From Cognatishimia sp. MH4019 (lineage in GTDB: Bacteria > Pseudomonadota > Alphaproteobacteria > Rhodobacterales > Rhodobacteraceae), in contig NZ_JAHTBL010000004.1 of assembly GCF_020177595.1 (NCBI RefSeq), forward strand, positions 165,001-229,000: a DNA stretch of 64,000 nucleotides, read 5' to 3'. Below, piece after piece: positions 42,786-52,401 of this stretch. The notes beneath the pieces were generated by a model that saw nothing but the letters and a program-made list of their open reading frames with translations, did not search any database and had not been told where the DNA came from. The translations under genes were made by a program, and so were the position numbers. Each line of letters starts with the position of its first letter. Positions within the stretch are counted from its first letter, which is position 1.

Positions 42786-43433
42786 ATGAATATTAAGCAT
42801 CACCTGACAGACGATATTCTGATGGCTTATTCGGCAGGCACGCTGCCCGAAGCCTTCAACCTTGTTGTCGCAACGCATCTGTCGATGTGTGACGAGTGTC
42901 GTGCAGCGGCTGCAAGTTACGACGCAGTGGGCGGCGCGGTGTTGGAAAGCGACGAGGTTGCAACAATCTCTGACGGAGCGTTCAAGGCAACGTTGAAGCT
43001 GATCAGCGAAATGCCAAAAGACGCGATCCAGACCGTGCAGGCGCACAAGCCCGGCATTTTCCCGACGCCTTTGCAGGATTATGTCGGCGGTGATCTGGAC
43101 AGCGTGCAATGGCGCGGTATCGGCATGGGTGTGAAACAGGCGGTTTTGAAAACCTCAAAAGAAGCTTCGGTTCGGTTGCTCTATATCCCTGCGGGGGCTG
43201 CGATGCCGGATCACTCGCACAAGGGCATGGAGATGACGCTGGTGCTTCAAGGCGCGTTCAGTGACGAAGATGGTCGCTTTGGTCGTGGCGATATCGAGAT
43301 CGCGGATCAAGAGCTTCATCATCACCCTGTTGCCGAAGCAGGCGAGGATTGCATTTGCTTGGCCGCAACCGATGCGCCGCTCAAGTTCAACTCTCTCATC
43401 CCGCGGATCGCGCAGCCCTTCCTGCGCATCTGA
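42786..43433 (+). CDS. chrR: Zinc anti-sigma factor ChrR
   Basis: A 215-residue partner that holds RpoE inactive and releases it under singlet oxygen. N-terminal anti-sigma domain: IKHHLTDDILMAYSAGTLPEAFNLVVATHLSMCDECRA, with the zinc HxxxCxxC. C-terminal cupin domain: IPAGAAMPDHSHKGMEMTLVLQGAFSDEDGRFGRGDIEIADQELHHHPVAE, with the His/Glu metal ligands. The end, DAPLKFNSLIPRIAQPF, is strongly conserved in ChrR. The ATG at 42786 aligns with known ChrR starts; GTG 42774 (overlapping the rpoE stop) and ATG 42783 are also possible. A strong terminator follows. Confidence 0.95.
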   Translation: MNIKHHLTDDILMAYSAGTLPEAFNLVVATHLSMCDECRAAAASYDAVGGAVLESDEVATISDGAFKATLKLISEMPKDAIQTVQAHKPGIFPTPLQDYVGGDLDSVQWRGIGMGVKQAVLKTSKEASVRLLYIPAGAAMPDHSHKGMEMTLVLQGAFSDEDGRFGRGDIEIADQELHHHPVAEAGEDCICLAATDAPLKFNSLIPRIAQPFLRI

Positions 43434-43459
43434 CGCGAAGACACTGCAAAAGATCAGAC

Positions 43460-43486
43460 AAGGGCGGGGCTTCCCCGCCCTTTTTC
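43460..43486 (+). terminator. Rho-independent terminator after chrR
   Basis: GGGCGGGG-CTT-CCCCGCCC, a perfect 8-bp stem at 43462-43480, followed by TTTTT. It ends at the stop codon of the convergent cupin gene. Confidence 0.9.
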
Positions 43487-43940
43487 ATTCCGGGATCGGA
43501 TTGCCTTTGCGATCCGTGACGTAGCGAACCCCATCCTTGACCGTAAGCACCTTATCTCTTTCGGTGTAGTGCACCACATCATCGCCCGACCGCGTCCCAA
43601 CAACCAAGTAGCTCACCGGCCCGTCCGAGCGGTTCTCAAAGCAATGTCCAACCGGCGCGCCCGCTTTGAAGGTCGCTGCATCGCCTGCGCTCATATCTGT
43701 CGTGCTGTCACCTTCGTGCAGCGTCACTGTGCCATCCAGCACGTAGACGAACTCATCCTGGGTCATGTGATAATGCTTGTCCGACGAGCGCGAACCGGGG
43801 GCGAGCACTTCGACGAACGCTCCGAATTGGGTCAGTCCGCCCGCATCGCTGAGCAGATGCGCGCAGTAAGGACCAAGCGCATCAGCTGTCTCAGGTGTCA
43901 TTTCCTCGATCGGGGCATCAGCAAGTTTGATGATCGGCAT
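43485..43940 (-). CDS. Cupin-domain protein
   Basis: A 151-residue single-domain cupin: RSSDKHYHMTQDEFVYVLDGTVTLHEGD holds the first metal motif (His-His-Glu) and GAPVGHCFENRSDGPVSYLVVGTRSGDDVVHYTE the second (His). It belongs to the group of stand-alone cupins with a DVVHYTE(R/S)D tail, function unknown. It is convergent with chrR and transcribed alone. Confidence 0.83.
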   Translation of the reverse strand: MPIIKLADAPIEEMTPETADALGPYCAHLLSDAGGLTQFGAFVEVLAPGSRSSDKHYHMTQDEFVYVLDGTVTLHEGDSTTDMSAGDAATFKAGAPVGHCFENRSDGPVSYLVVGTRSGDDVVHYTERDKVLTVKDGVRYVTDRKGNPIPE

Positions 43941-43964
43941 GGGCGTCGTCCTTTGGGGCAGGCC

Positions 43965-45134
43965 CTATTCAGCGGGGCCTTTCAGCGGGACAACTTTATC
44001 ACGATCCTCGGCCAGTTCCTCAAAATCAAAGTTATCGAGCCGCTTTGCGCGGCGCCCCGCCTTATCGGCAGAGATTTTGATATCCGCGATGTCTTTGGAG
44101 GCTTGGCCAAAATGCCGGTCCAGGTTCTCGACCCGCGTGCCAAGCCGATCGACATCCGCATAAAGCAAGCCCAGCTCTTTGCGGATGGCGCCGGCCTGTT
44201 CGCGCATCCGCGCGTCTTTCAGGATCGCGCGCATTGTGTTGAGCGTCGCCATGCAGGTCGTGGGCGAAACGATCCAGACGCGCGCCGCGAACCCTTCGCG
44301 AACCAGTTCGGGAAAGTTGGCGTGCAGCTCGGCATAAACCGCCTCTGACGGCAGGAACATCAGCGCGCCATCGGCTGTTTCGCCTTCGATTACGTATTTC
44401 TCGGCAATGTCCTTGATGTGTTTCTTGACCGAAGTCCGCAGAAACTTTGCGGCCTCGTTCAACTCCCAATCGGTCGTCGCGTTGCGCAGCGCCTCATAGG
44501 CTTCCAGCGGGAATTTACTGTCGACCACAATCGGACCCGGTGGGTTCGGCAGGTGGATCAAACAGTCCGCGCGCCGCCCGTTCGAGAGTGTGGCCTGCAA
44601 ACTATAGCTGTCTTTCGGCAGCGCTTTTGAGACGATGTCATGCAGCTGAATTTCCCCAAAAGCCCCGCGCGTTTGCTTGTTCGACAGGATGTCCTGAAGG
44701 CTTAAAACATCGCCCGAGAGCTTGGTGATATTGGCCTGCGCCTTGTCGATCGTCTGCAAGCGCTGCTGCAAATCGCCCAGCGATTGCGCGGTGCGGCGTG
44801 CGGAACCTTGCAGGTTTTCGTTCATCTTTTCCGTGACTTGCGCCAAGCGCTGCTCCATCAAGGTGAGCATGTTGTTCTGCGCCGCCGCCTGCGCCTCGGA
44901 CACATGGGTCAGACCGCCAGAGAGTTGCTGCTGGCCGTCCCCCAGCATTTGAACGCGCTGGCCAAGAACGCCAATCTGCTGGGCCAGCGGTTCGGCCAAG
45001 CGGGCAGAGCGGCCCGCCGCGCGCACGGCGATCACAAGCAAGATCACGATCAGTAGAAGCGCGCCGACCCCGATGAGCGCCGCGATGACCAGCGGATCGC
45101 TGAGCGCATAGGTTTGATCACCGAGCTGGATCAT
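43965..45134 (-). CDS. rmuC: DNA recombination protein RmuC
   Basis: A 389-residue protein with an N-terminal membrane helix ([23 protein letters not shown]), a long coiled coil (about 40-150, Gln/Leu/Ala-rich) and the RmuC nuclease-like domain: [56 protein letters not shown] and [18 protein letters not shown]. It limits DNA inversion events. The ATG at 45134 overlaps the mutL stop (ATGA), which argues for this start over an in-frame ATG at 45203. Confidence 0.93.
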   Translation of the reverse strand: MIQLGDQTYALSDPLVIAALIGVGALLLIVILLVIAVRAAGRSARLAEPLAQQIGVLGQRVQMLGDGQQQLSGGLTHVSEAQAAAQNNMLTLMEQRLAQVTEKMNENLQGSARRTAQSLGDLQQRLQTIDKAQANITKLSGDVLSLQDILSNKQTRGAFGEIQLHDIVSKALPKDSYSLQATLSNGRRADCLIHLPNPPGPIVVDSKFPLEAYEALRNATTDWELNEAAKFLRTSVKKHIKDIAEKYVIEGETADGALMFLPSEAVYAELHANFPELVREGFAARVWIVSPTTCMATLNTMRAILKDARMREQAGAIRKELGLLYADVDRLGTRVENLDRHFGQASKDIADIKISADKAGRRAKRLDNFDFEELAEDRDKVVPLKGPAE

Positions 45135-46942
45135 GTGCGCCCAAAAAGCCGTTCGATATCGGCCAGCTTCAGCTCCACATAGGTGGGCCGCCCGTGGTTG
45201 CATTGACCGGAATGGGGCGTCGCCTCCATCTCACGCAGGAGCGCGTTCATCTCGTCGCCGCGCATCTGGCGCCCGGTGCGGATGGAGCCGTGGCAGGCGA
45301 CCCGGCTCAGGATCGCTTCGATCCGCGCCTGCACGGTTTGGCTGTCGCCCAGATCGGCCAGCTCATCAAGGATATCGCGGATCATGTTGGCGGCGTTCAC
45401 CTCGCCCAGAATGGCCGGGGTTTCGCGCACGGCGACGGCGCCGCCGCCAAAGGGTTCAATCGTCAGACCCAGCTTGGACAGATCGTCCGCGATGTCCATC
45501 AGACGCGCTGCATCGCCTTCGCTCAGCTCGACAATCTCCGGGATCAAAAGCGCCTGCGCGGCGACGCCGTTCTCCGCCATTTGACGTTTCAGCTTCTCAT
45601 AGACCAGACGCTCATGGGCGGCGTGACCATCGACGATCACCATGCCGTCGGCAGTCTGGGCGATGATGTAATTCTCATGCACCTGCGCGCGCGCGGCGCC
45701 GAGGGGGTGATTTGCGGCATCCACCACAGGCTCTTCGACGCGGGCGAAAACGGCGCTGGTCTCAGCAAAACCAGGCGCTTGGGCTTGGTGGCTCGCCGTC
45801 AGGGTGGAGGGCGACGGACGGTCCATCTGATAGACACGCGATTCAGAGAACTGGGGGCGCATTGCGCCCAGCGTCGCGTCCGCAACCGTGGTCGAGGCGC
45901 GGTGCCCGGCCTCTGCCAAAGCGTGCTTGAGCGCTGAGACAATCAGACCACGGGCTTGCCCCGGCTCGCGGAAGCGGACCTCTGATTTCGCGGGATGCAC
46001 GTTCACGTCGACCAGCGTCGGGTCACAGTCGATGAAGAGACAGGCCGCCGGATGGCGGTCCCGGCTCAGGAAGTCGGAATAGGCACCGCGCAAAGCACCG
46101 ATCAGCAGCTTGTCCCGCACCGGGCGACCGTTCACATAAAGAAACTGCGCCACCGCAGAGCCGCGCGAATAGGTCGGCAGCGCGGCGTATCCCGTCAGAT
46201 GAAGCGCCTCCCGCTGGGCGTCGATGCGAAGTGCGTTATCGGCAAACTCATGACCCAACACGCGGGCAAGACGACCGTGCAGCGCATCAAATAGATCGCC
46301 GGTTTCAGCATCCGCGCGAAAGGTTACGCGCCCCTCGCCACCGCCCGTCACATCGCGCAGGGTGAAGGCAACAAACGGTTCGGCCATCGCAAGACGTTTG
46401 ATGATATCCGTGATCGCTTGCGCCTCGGCCCGGTCGGTGCGCATGAACTTCAAGCGCGCGGGCGTGGCGTAGAAGAGATCACGCAGCTCGACGACCGTGC
46501 CTTTGGACAGCGCGGCAGGGCGCACCGGATCCATCTTGCCACCAGCGACATGAATTTGCGCCGCGTCTTCCCCTTCGACCCGCGAGGTGATTGTGAGCCG
46601 ACCAACGGCCCCCAACGACGGCAAAGCCTCGCCACGAAATCCAAATGTATGGATGTTCAGCAAGTCCGATCCGTCAATCTTTGAGGTGGCATGACGCGAC
46701 AGCGCCAGTGGAAGATCAGAAGCCGCGATTCCGCAGCCATCATCGGTCACCCGGATCAGGGCTTTGCCGCCTTCGGCATAGCAAATCTCGATCCGTCCAG
46801 CACCCGCATCCAGAGCGTTTTCAACGAGTTCCTTCACCGCAGAGGCGGGACGCTCAACAACTTCACCTGCCGCGATACGGTTGATCGCGGCTTCATCAAG
46901 CTGCCGGATAATCGGCTTTATATTGGGGTGACGGTCGAGCAT
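45131..46942 (-). CDS. mutL: DNA mismatch repair protein MutL
   Basis: A 603-residue mismatch repair ATPase. The GHKL motifs are complete: [39 protein letters not shown] and [18 protein letters not shown]; then [16 protein letters not shown] and [15 protein letters not shown]. The C-terminal dimerisation domain has [16 protein letters not shown] and, at the end, [12 protein letters not shown] and [11 protein letters not shown]. It forms an operon with rmuC. Confidence 0.97.
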   Translation of the reverse strand: MLDRHPNIKPIIRQLDEAAINRIAAGEVVERPASAVKELVENALDAGAGRIEICYAEGGKALIRVTDDGCGIAASDLPLALSRHATSKIDGSDLLNIHTFGFRGEALPSLGAVGRLTITSRVEGEDAAQIHVAGGKMDPVRPAALSKGTVVELRDLFYATPARLKFMRTDRAEAQAITDIIKRLAMAEPFVAFTLRDVTGGGEGRVTFRADAETGDLFDALHGRLARVLGHEFADNALRIDAQREALHLTGYAALPTYSRGSAVAQFLYVNGRPVRDKLLIGALRGAYSDFLSRDRHPAACLFIDCDPTLVDVNVHPAKSEVRFREPGQARGLIVSALKHALAEAGHRASTTVADATLGAMRPQFSESRVYQMDRPSPSTLTASHQAQAPGFAETSAVFARVEEPVVDAANHPLGAARAQVHENYIIAQTADGMVIVDGHAAHERLVYEKLKRQMAENGVAAQALLIPEIVELSEGDAARLMDIADDLSKLGLTIEPFGGGAVAVRETPAILGEVNAANMIRDILDELADLGDSQTVQARIEAILSRVACHGSIRTGRQMRGDEMNALLREMEATPHSGQCNHGRPTYVELKLADIERLFGRT

Positions 46943-46986
46943 GCCACAAGGTGTAGCATGCCCGACCGCGATTCTGAAAGGTCAGA

Positions 46987-48300
46987 TCAGTTGGTAGAGG
47001 CCAAACCTTCGGGCTGGCCCACCACCACGAACCGCAGCGCATCAGGTTGCATCAACTCGGAAGCGACGCGGTTGATTTCTTCCAATGGAACGGCGTTAAT
47101 CCGGTCGTTGCGGGTCTCGGCATAGTCGATCGGCAAGCCGGTCATCTGCATCCCCACGAGGATGTTCGCGATGCGGCCGTTGCCATCAAAGCGCAAGGGG
47201 TAGGCCCCTGTCAGATAGGTCTTGGCCGCCTCGACCTCCTCCGCAGTCACCCCTTCGGCCTGAACGCGCGCCCACTCGGCTTTGACGACCTCAATCGCCT
47301 CGGGCATGCGTTCATTGCTGGAGGCCAGTTGACCCACCATGACCTCGGCCAAATCCTTGGAGACGAGGAAGCTGTAAATGCCATAGGTCAGCCCGCGTTT
47401 CTCGCGCACTTCGGTCATCAGGCGACTTTCAAAGCCGGAGGCGCCGAAGATGTTGTTCAGAATGAAGGCCGCGAAGAAATCCGGATGGTCCTGGTCGATG
47501 CCGCGATGGCCGAAAATCGCAACGGATTGCGGCGTGTCATAAGGCACGACAGTGATGTCGCCTTCGGTCGCAATCTCGACACGCGGCGGCAGGGGGGCCG
47601 CCTCTTCGGGCAGCGTACCCAGTAGCTCGTCCAGCATCACGCCAAGCTTGTCAGCGGTGATATCCCCAACTGCACTGACGTAAAGGTTGCTGCGTGCAAG
47701 CACGTCCTGATGGGCTTGCAGGATATCATCGCGGGTCAGTGCGGTTACCGTTTCAACGGTGCCCGTGTCATTCGTACCGTAAGGATGATCCCCGTAAACA
47801 ATCGCGTTGAACGCGTTGGAAGCGATCTCATCGGGGTCTTTCAGATCAGACCTGATGCCCGCCAGCACCTGCGCGCGCACACGGTCCAGCGCGTCTTGGT
47901 CGAAGCGCGGCTCAACAAGGGCCGTGCGCAGCAAGGCGAGCGCGTCATCGCGGTTCTCAGACAAGAAACGCGCCGAGATGGACACCGCGTCATCATAACT
48001 GTCGAAATCGAAGCTGGCGGCAAGGTTGTCACGCGCCACGGCAAAGCCGCGGGCATCCAGATCGGCGGCTCCTTCTTCAAGCAAGCCAGTCATCAGATTC
48101 ACCGCCCCGCGCTTGCCCTCACGGTCCAGATTGGTGCCACCGCGAAAGCGCAGCTCAAGCGCTGTAAACGGGATCGAGGGCTCTTCGACCAGCCATGCGG
48201 TGATGCCGCCGGGCGAGGTGACTTCCTGAATATCAACGGCAGCGCGGGCGGGCAGCGACAAAAGGATCGTGGCGCAAAGCGCGAGAAAGAGCCGGGTCAT
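46987..48300 (-). CDS. M16-family peptidase homologue without the zinc motif
   Basis: A 437-residue exported pitrilysin-family protein with signal peptide (MTRLFLALCATILLSLPARA). The fold signals are present (FRGGTNLDREGKRGAVNLMTGLLEEGAADLDARGF, RVRAQVLAGIRSDLKDPDEIAS, LNNIFGASGFESRLMTEVREKRGLTYGI), but where active members have HxxEH this one reads NLMTG, so it should be catalytically inactive. It overlaps the active partner by 4 bases (ATGA); the two likely form one heterodimer with a non-catalytic half, as in mitochondrial processing peptidase. Confidence 0.9.
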   Translation of the reverse strand: MTRLFLALCATILLSLPARAAVDIQEVTSPGGITAWLVEEPSIPFTALELRFRGGTNLDREGKRGAVNLMTGLLEEGAADLDARGFAVARDNLAASFDFDSYDDAVSISARFLSENRDDALALLRTALVEPRFDQDALDRVRAQVLAGIRSDLKDPDEIASNAFNAIVYGDHPYGTNDTGTVETVTALTRDDILQAHQDVLARSNLYVSAVGDITADKLGVMLDELLGTLPEEAAPLPPRVEIATEGDITVVPYDTPQSVAIFGHRGIDQDHPDFFAAFILNNIFGASGFESRLMTEVREKRGLTYGIYSFLVSKDLAEVMVGQLASSNERMPEAIEVVKAEWARVQAEGVTAEEVEAAKTYLTGAYPLRFDGNGRIANILVGMQMTGLPIDYAETRNDRINAVPLEEINRVASELMQPDALRFVVVGQPEGLASTN

Positions 48301-49637
48301 TGGGTGACCTCCTGAGGTTCAGCACGGGTCAGCCAGCCAGTCACGGCACGGCGTTTATCAAGCACGTTTTCGGCCACAGCCATGATGTCTTCGGGCGTCA
48401 CCGCCTGTAGAATGTCCGGCCAGGCCTGCACATCTTCGACCGTCAAACCGCTGGTCAAGGCGTTGCCATAACGGTTGGCGAGCGACTGGACATTGTCCTT
48501 GCCGTAGATGAGCGAGGCGCGTTGCTGCATCTTGATACGCTCCAGCTTTTCGGTGTCCACACCGTCAATCATGAACTGGGCAAGTGCGGCGTCCAGAGCG
48601 TTTTCAGCCTCTTGCAGCGACACCTCAGGCGTCGGGACGACGACAAAGCCAAAGGTCGTGTCATCGAGCGACGTACCGTCATAGAAGGCCGAGGTGTAGA
48701 CGGCCGTTTGCGTGTCAAACTCCAGCGCGCGGCCCAGATAGGAGGTGGCACTTTCACCACCCAGCAGCTGCGAAAGCATCACCAAGGCCGCGGCCTCTTC
48801 CTGCGCGCCGGGATCGCGTTCAGGGGCCAGATAGGTGCGGATCACATACGGCTCAGACACGCGCGGGTCGGAAAAGACCAGACGCCGCTCAGCGGTCTGT
48901 TCAGGCTCTTGGGTGCGGTTGCGCGGCTTAAGATCGGGGTTCGCGGGGATCGGGCCGAAATGGGTCTCTGCCAAGGCCAGAACCTCATTAGGCTCCACGT
49001 CACCGGCGACGATCATCACGGCGTTATTCGGTGCATAGAAGCGGTCATAGAACGCCAACGCATCATCCAATGTCAGCGCGTTCATCTCGTGCTGCCAGCC
49101 GATGATCGGCACACCGTATCGGTGGTTCAGATACTGCGCCGCGCGACGTTGTTCGCCGAAAAGCGCGCCGGGATTATTCTCGACCCGTTGATTGCGCTCT
49201 TCATTGACCACATCGCGTTCGGTCAACCAGTCCTCTTCACTCAGCTGAAGATTGACCATCCGGTCGGCTTCCATCTTCATCATCAGTTCAAGCCGATCTG
49301 CGGCGATGCGCTGGAAGTAGCCGGTGTAATCATAGCTGGTGAAGGCGTTATCCGTGCCACCATTTGCTGCCACGGTTGAGGAAAACTCGCCCGGATCCAG
49401 GTCTTCGGTGCCCTTAAACATCAGATGCTCAAGATAATGAGCGATGCCGGATTTACCTGCGGGTTCATCCGCCGAGCCGACGCGATACCAGACCATGTTC
49501 ACCACAACGGGCGCGCGGTGATCTTCGATCACGACGATCTCAAGGCCGTTTTCAAGGGTGAAGGTCGTCACCTCCTCCTCGGCCAGCGCGGGCGCGGCAA
49601 GAGAGAGGGCCATGAAACAAGCAAAGAGACGGCGCAT
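48297..49637 (-). CDS. M16-family zinc metallopeptidase
   Basis: A 446-residue exported peptidase with signal peptide (MRRLFACFMALSLAAPALA) and the inverted zinc motif in SGIAHYLEHLMFKGTEDLDPGEFS (HxxEH). GGTDNAFTSYDYTGYFQRI and the downstream Glu region ERDVVNEERNQRVENNP are intact, so it should be active. The ATG at 49637 has AAAGGA at 7 bases; the frame is open much further upstream. Operon with the inactive homologue downstream and the DUF3035 lipoprotein upstream. Confidence 0.93.
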   Translation of the reverse strand: MRRLFACFMALSLAAPALAEEEVTTFTLENGLEIVVIEDHRAPVVVNMVWYRVGSADEPAGKSGIAHYLEHLMFKGTEDLDPGEFSSTVAANGGTDNAFTSYDYTGYFQRIAADRLELMMKMEADRMVNLQLSEEDWLTERDVVNEERNQRVENNPGALFGEQRRAAQYLNHRYGVPIIGWQHEMNALTLDDALAFYDRFYAPNNAVMIVAGDVEPNEVLALAETHFGPIPANPDLKPRNRTQEPEQTAERRLVFSDPRVSEPYVIRTYLAPERDPGAQEEAAALVMLSQLLGGESATSYLGRALEFDTQTAVYTSAFYDGTSLDDTTFGFVVVPTPEVSLQEAENALDAALAQFMIDGVDTEKLERIKMQQRASLIYGKDNVQSLANRYGNALTSGLTVEDVQAWPDILQAVTPEDIMAVAENVLDKRRAVTGWLTRAEPQEVTQ

Positions 49638-49719
49638 CCAGCGTCCTTTCATAAAGAAACGTTGTGAGAGACTTACGTCACGGCGGCCCAACTTCAAGCA
49701 TCCCAACGGGGATGTGAGA

Positions 49720-50247
49720 TCACTCTTCGATCGGGGGCGGAGCAGACGGGGTGCGCACACCCAGACGACGGAAGCGTTCCAGCTCGCGATAGGCGTCCAG
49801 CGATTGTGGCGCATAGGCGTCGTAGTAGATGTTCACGTTGAACCAACGCTCCAGCAAACGCCCGTCATTCTGGCGGCGATAATCCTCGTCCGCAGAGGCA
49901 AGGCTTTCGCGAATGCCACCGGCGCGACCAAAGCGCGTTGTATGGGCCAGGATTGCACCATCACCGGCAGAAGCGTTGTTGCGCTGCATCCGCGCAGGGC
50001 TGCCCCCAAGGGCCGCCACAGCGTCTTGCTTTGGCGTCGGATCGACCAGATTGGCCCCACCGGGGGTGGGTTGTGGCAAGGCCGTGTAATCCGTCGGAGC
50101 TTGCAGAGGCTTGTTCGGCAGGATCGCGAATTCGTCAGGGCCATCCGAGCGGATGTGCAGCAGCTCTGGCACCCGGTCCCGATCACAGGCGGACAAGGTC
50201 ATCGCCACACAAATCACACCGATTGTGCTACGCATCTTGCCTTGCAT
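49720..50247 (-). CDS. DUF3035-family lipoprotein
   Basis: A 175-residue predicted lipoprotein: hydrophobic leader ending in the lipobox LSAC (MRSTIGVICVAMTLSAC), then a proline-rich region beginning PELLHIRSDGPDEFAILPNKPLQAPTDYTALPQPTPGG, the hallmark of DUF3035. The function is unknown; in this order it is regularly linked to lspA and M16 peptidase genes, consistent with an envelope role. GGAGG lies 5 bases before the ATG at 50247; an ATG at 50259 and one at 50235 are in frame. Confidence 0.85.
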   Translation of the reverse strand: MQGKMRSTIGVICVAMTLSACDRDRVPELLHIRSDGPDEFAILPNKPLQAPTDYTALPQPTPGGANLVDPTPKQDAVAALGGSPARMQRNNASAGDGAILAHTTRFGRAGGIRESLASADEDYRRQNDGRLLERWFNVNIYYDAYAPQSLDAYRELERFRRLGVRTPSAPPPIEE

Positions 50248-50299
50248 TGAAGCCTCCATCTGCTTGTTGCCCCTTTGTTAGCCGATCCATTGGGCGGCG

Positions 50300-50782
50300 T
50301 CACGGGGTCTTTGCATCATCGCTTTTCTTTTCGCCTGTGAAGATCACAAGCCCAATCGCCCCTGCAAAAATTGCAATATCGGCCACATTGAACGTGTAGG
50401 GGTTGCGGATTCCACAACACGACATATTCAAAAAGTCAGCCACGTAGCCGTAGAGAACGCGATCAACCACGTTGCCAAGCGCCCCGCCAATCAGCAATCC
50501 GGCCGAAATAAACGACCAACGCGAGCTTTCCGAGCGCATCCAGTGAACCACAAGCGCACAGATCACAAGCGCCAGACCGATCAGGATCCAGCGCATTGCA
50601 TCGCCCTGATTGGCAAAGAGGCCAAAGTTGATCCCGTAATTGCGCCCCATGATAAAGGTCAGGAACGGTGGGAACACCTCGATAGGAGAGGTCCGTTCAA
50701 GCTCCATCACATGGACGACCAGATATTTCGTCATCTGGTCTGCCAGAAACGCCCAGAAGGCAGTCCAAGTGAGAAGGCGCAT
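50300..50782 (-). CDS. lspA: Lipoprotein signal peptidase (signal peptidase II)
   Basis: A 160-residue inner-membrane aspartyl peptidase with four helices. It contains ADQMTKYLVVHVMELERTSPIEVFPPFLTF, RNYGINFGLFANQG, and both catalytic regions GALGNVVDRVLYGYVADFLN (the two Asp). It cuts lipoproteins such as the DUF3035 protein encoded downstream. 11 bases separate it from the purH stop upstream. Confidence 0.96.
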   Translation of the reverse strand: MRLLTWTAFWAFLADQMTKYLVVHVMELERTSPIEVFPPFLTFIMGRNYGINFGLFANQGDAMRWILIGLALVICALVVHWMRSESSRWSFISAGLLIGGALGNVVDRVLYGYVADFLNMSCCGIRNPYTFNVADIAIFAGAIGLVIFTGEKKSDDAKTP

Positions 50783-50793
50783 CGGTCGGGCTC

Positions 50794-52383
50794 CTAATGG
50801 CGGAAGTGGCGCATGCCGGTGAAGACCATCGCCAGACCCGCTTCGTCTGCTGCCGCGATCACGTCGTCATCGCGCATCGAACCGCCGGGTTGGATCACAG
50901 CCGTCGCCCCGGCCTCAGCCGCAGCCATCAGGCCATCGGCAAAGGGGAAAAACGCGTCAGAGGCCACAACCGAGCCTTGGATCAGCGCGCTGTCCAGCCC
51001 CATCGCCTCGGCCATGTCCTGCGACTTGCGGGCGGCAATCCGGGCGCTGTCCACCCGGCTCATCTGACCGGCACCCACACCAACGGTGGCGCCGTCTTTC
51101 ACATAGATGATCGCGTTGGATTTGACATGCTTTGCGACCTTCCAGGCAAAAAGCAGATCTTTCAGCTCAGCCTCGGTTGGCGCGCGCTTGGTCACGGTTT
51201 TCAGATCATCCAGCCCGACATAGCCATTGTCCTTGTCCTGCATCAGCAACCCGCCCGAAACCTGGCGCACGGTCATGTTGCCATCGCGCACATTAGCCAG
51301 ACCGGGGGTCAGCAGCAGGCGCAGGTTCTTTTTCTTCGCAAAGATATCCTTGGCCTCCTGATGCGCACCGGGTGCAATCACGACCTCGGTGAAAATCTCT
51401 GAGATTGCTTCTGCCGTCTCGCCATCCAGTGTCGAGTTCAGCGCGATGATCCCCCCAAAAGCCGAGGTGCGGTCACAATCGAACGCGCGGGTATACGCCT
51501 CTTTCAACGTTTTGCCCTGCGCCACGCCGCAAGGGTTGGCGTGCTTGATGATTGCGCAGGCGAAGCCGTCTGCAGGCAGAAACTCCGACACCAACTCGAA
51601 CGCGGCATCGGTGTCGTTGATGTTGTTGTAAGACAGCTCTTTGCCCTGAAGCTGGGCCGCAGTGGCCACACCGGGGCGGTTAGTGCCGTCGGTATAGAAC
51701 GCCGCCGTCTGATGCGGGTTCTCCCCGTAACGCAGGGTCTGCGCCAGCGTGCCAGCCACAGCACGACGGCGCGGCGCAGTTTGGCCAATCGCATCCGCCA
51801 TCCAGTTGGAGACTGCCGCGTCATAAGCGGCTGTGCGCGCATACGCGTTTTGCGCCAGCGTCTTGCGGAAGGCGAGCGAGGTCTGCCCGTCATTCGCCTC
51901 CAATTCGCTCAGCAAGGGGTCATAGTCTTCGACATCGACCACAACCGACACGAACCCATGGTTCTTGGCCGCCGCCCGGATCATCGCGGGCCCGCCAATG
52001 TCGATATTCTCGATGCAGTCGTCATAGCCCGCACCCGCAGCGACCGTCGCCTCGAACGGATAAAGGTTCACCACCAGCAGGTCGATCGCCCCGATCCCAT
52101 GCTCCGCCATCGCAGCCACATGATCGTCATTGTCGCGCAGCGCCAGCAAACCGCCATGCACCGCCGGGTGCAGCGTCTTTACCCGACCATCCATCATCTC
52201 GGGGAACCCGGTCACCTCGGCCACGTCCTTTACCTCAAGCCCGGCATCGCGCAGCGCCTTGGCGCTTCCGCCGGTCGACAGCAGTTCAACCCCGCGCGCA
52301 GCCAGCGCCTTGCCCAGATCAATCAGCCCGGTCTTGTCGGATACGGAAAGAAGCGCACGGCGCAGTGGCACAAGATCGGTCAT
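50794..52383 (-). CDS. purH: Bifunctional AICAR transformylase/IMP cyclohydrolase
   Basis: Last two steps of IMP synthesis. The 529-residue protein has the N-terminal cyclohydrolase domain ([81 protein letters not shown]) and the C-terminal transformylase domain ([42 protein letters not shown] with the catalytic Lys-His, [14 protein letters not shown]-like [25 protein letters not shown]). Transcribed between the heparinase-like gene and lspA. Confidence 0.98.
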   Translation of the reverse strand: MTDLVPLRRALLSVSDKTGLIDLGKALAARGVELLSTGGSAKALRDAGLEVKDVAEVTGFPEMMDGRVKTLHPAVHGGLLALRDNDDHVAAMAEHGIGAIDLLVVNLYPFEATVAAGAGYDDCIENIDIGGPAMIRAAAKNHGFVSVVVDVEDYDPLLSELEANDGQTSLAFRKTLAQNAYARTAAYDAAVSNWMADAIGQTAPRRRAVAGTLAQTLRYGENPHQTAAFYTDGTNRPGVATAAQLQGKELSYNNINDTDAAFELVSEFLPADGFACAIIKHANPCGVAQGKTLKEAYTRAFDCDRTSAFGGIIALNSTLDGETAEAISEIFTEVVIAPGAHQEAKDIFAKKKNLRLLLTPGLANVRDGNMTVRQVSGGLLMQDKDNGYVGLDDLKTVTKRAPTEAELKDLLFAWKVAKHVKSNAIIYVKDGATVGVGAGQMSRVDSARIAARKSQDMAEAMGLDSALIQGSVVASDAFFPFADGLMAAAEAGATAVIQPGGSMRDDDVIAAADEAGLAMVFTGMRHFRH

Positions 52384-52401
52384 GAAAGGTCCCCAGTGGT
52401 C

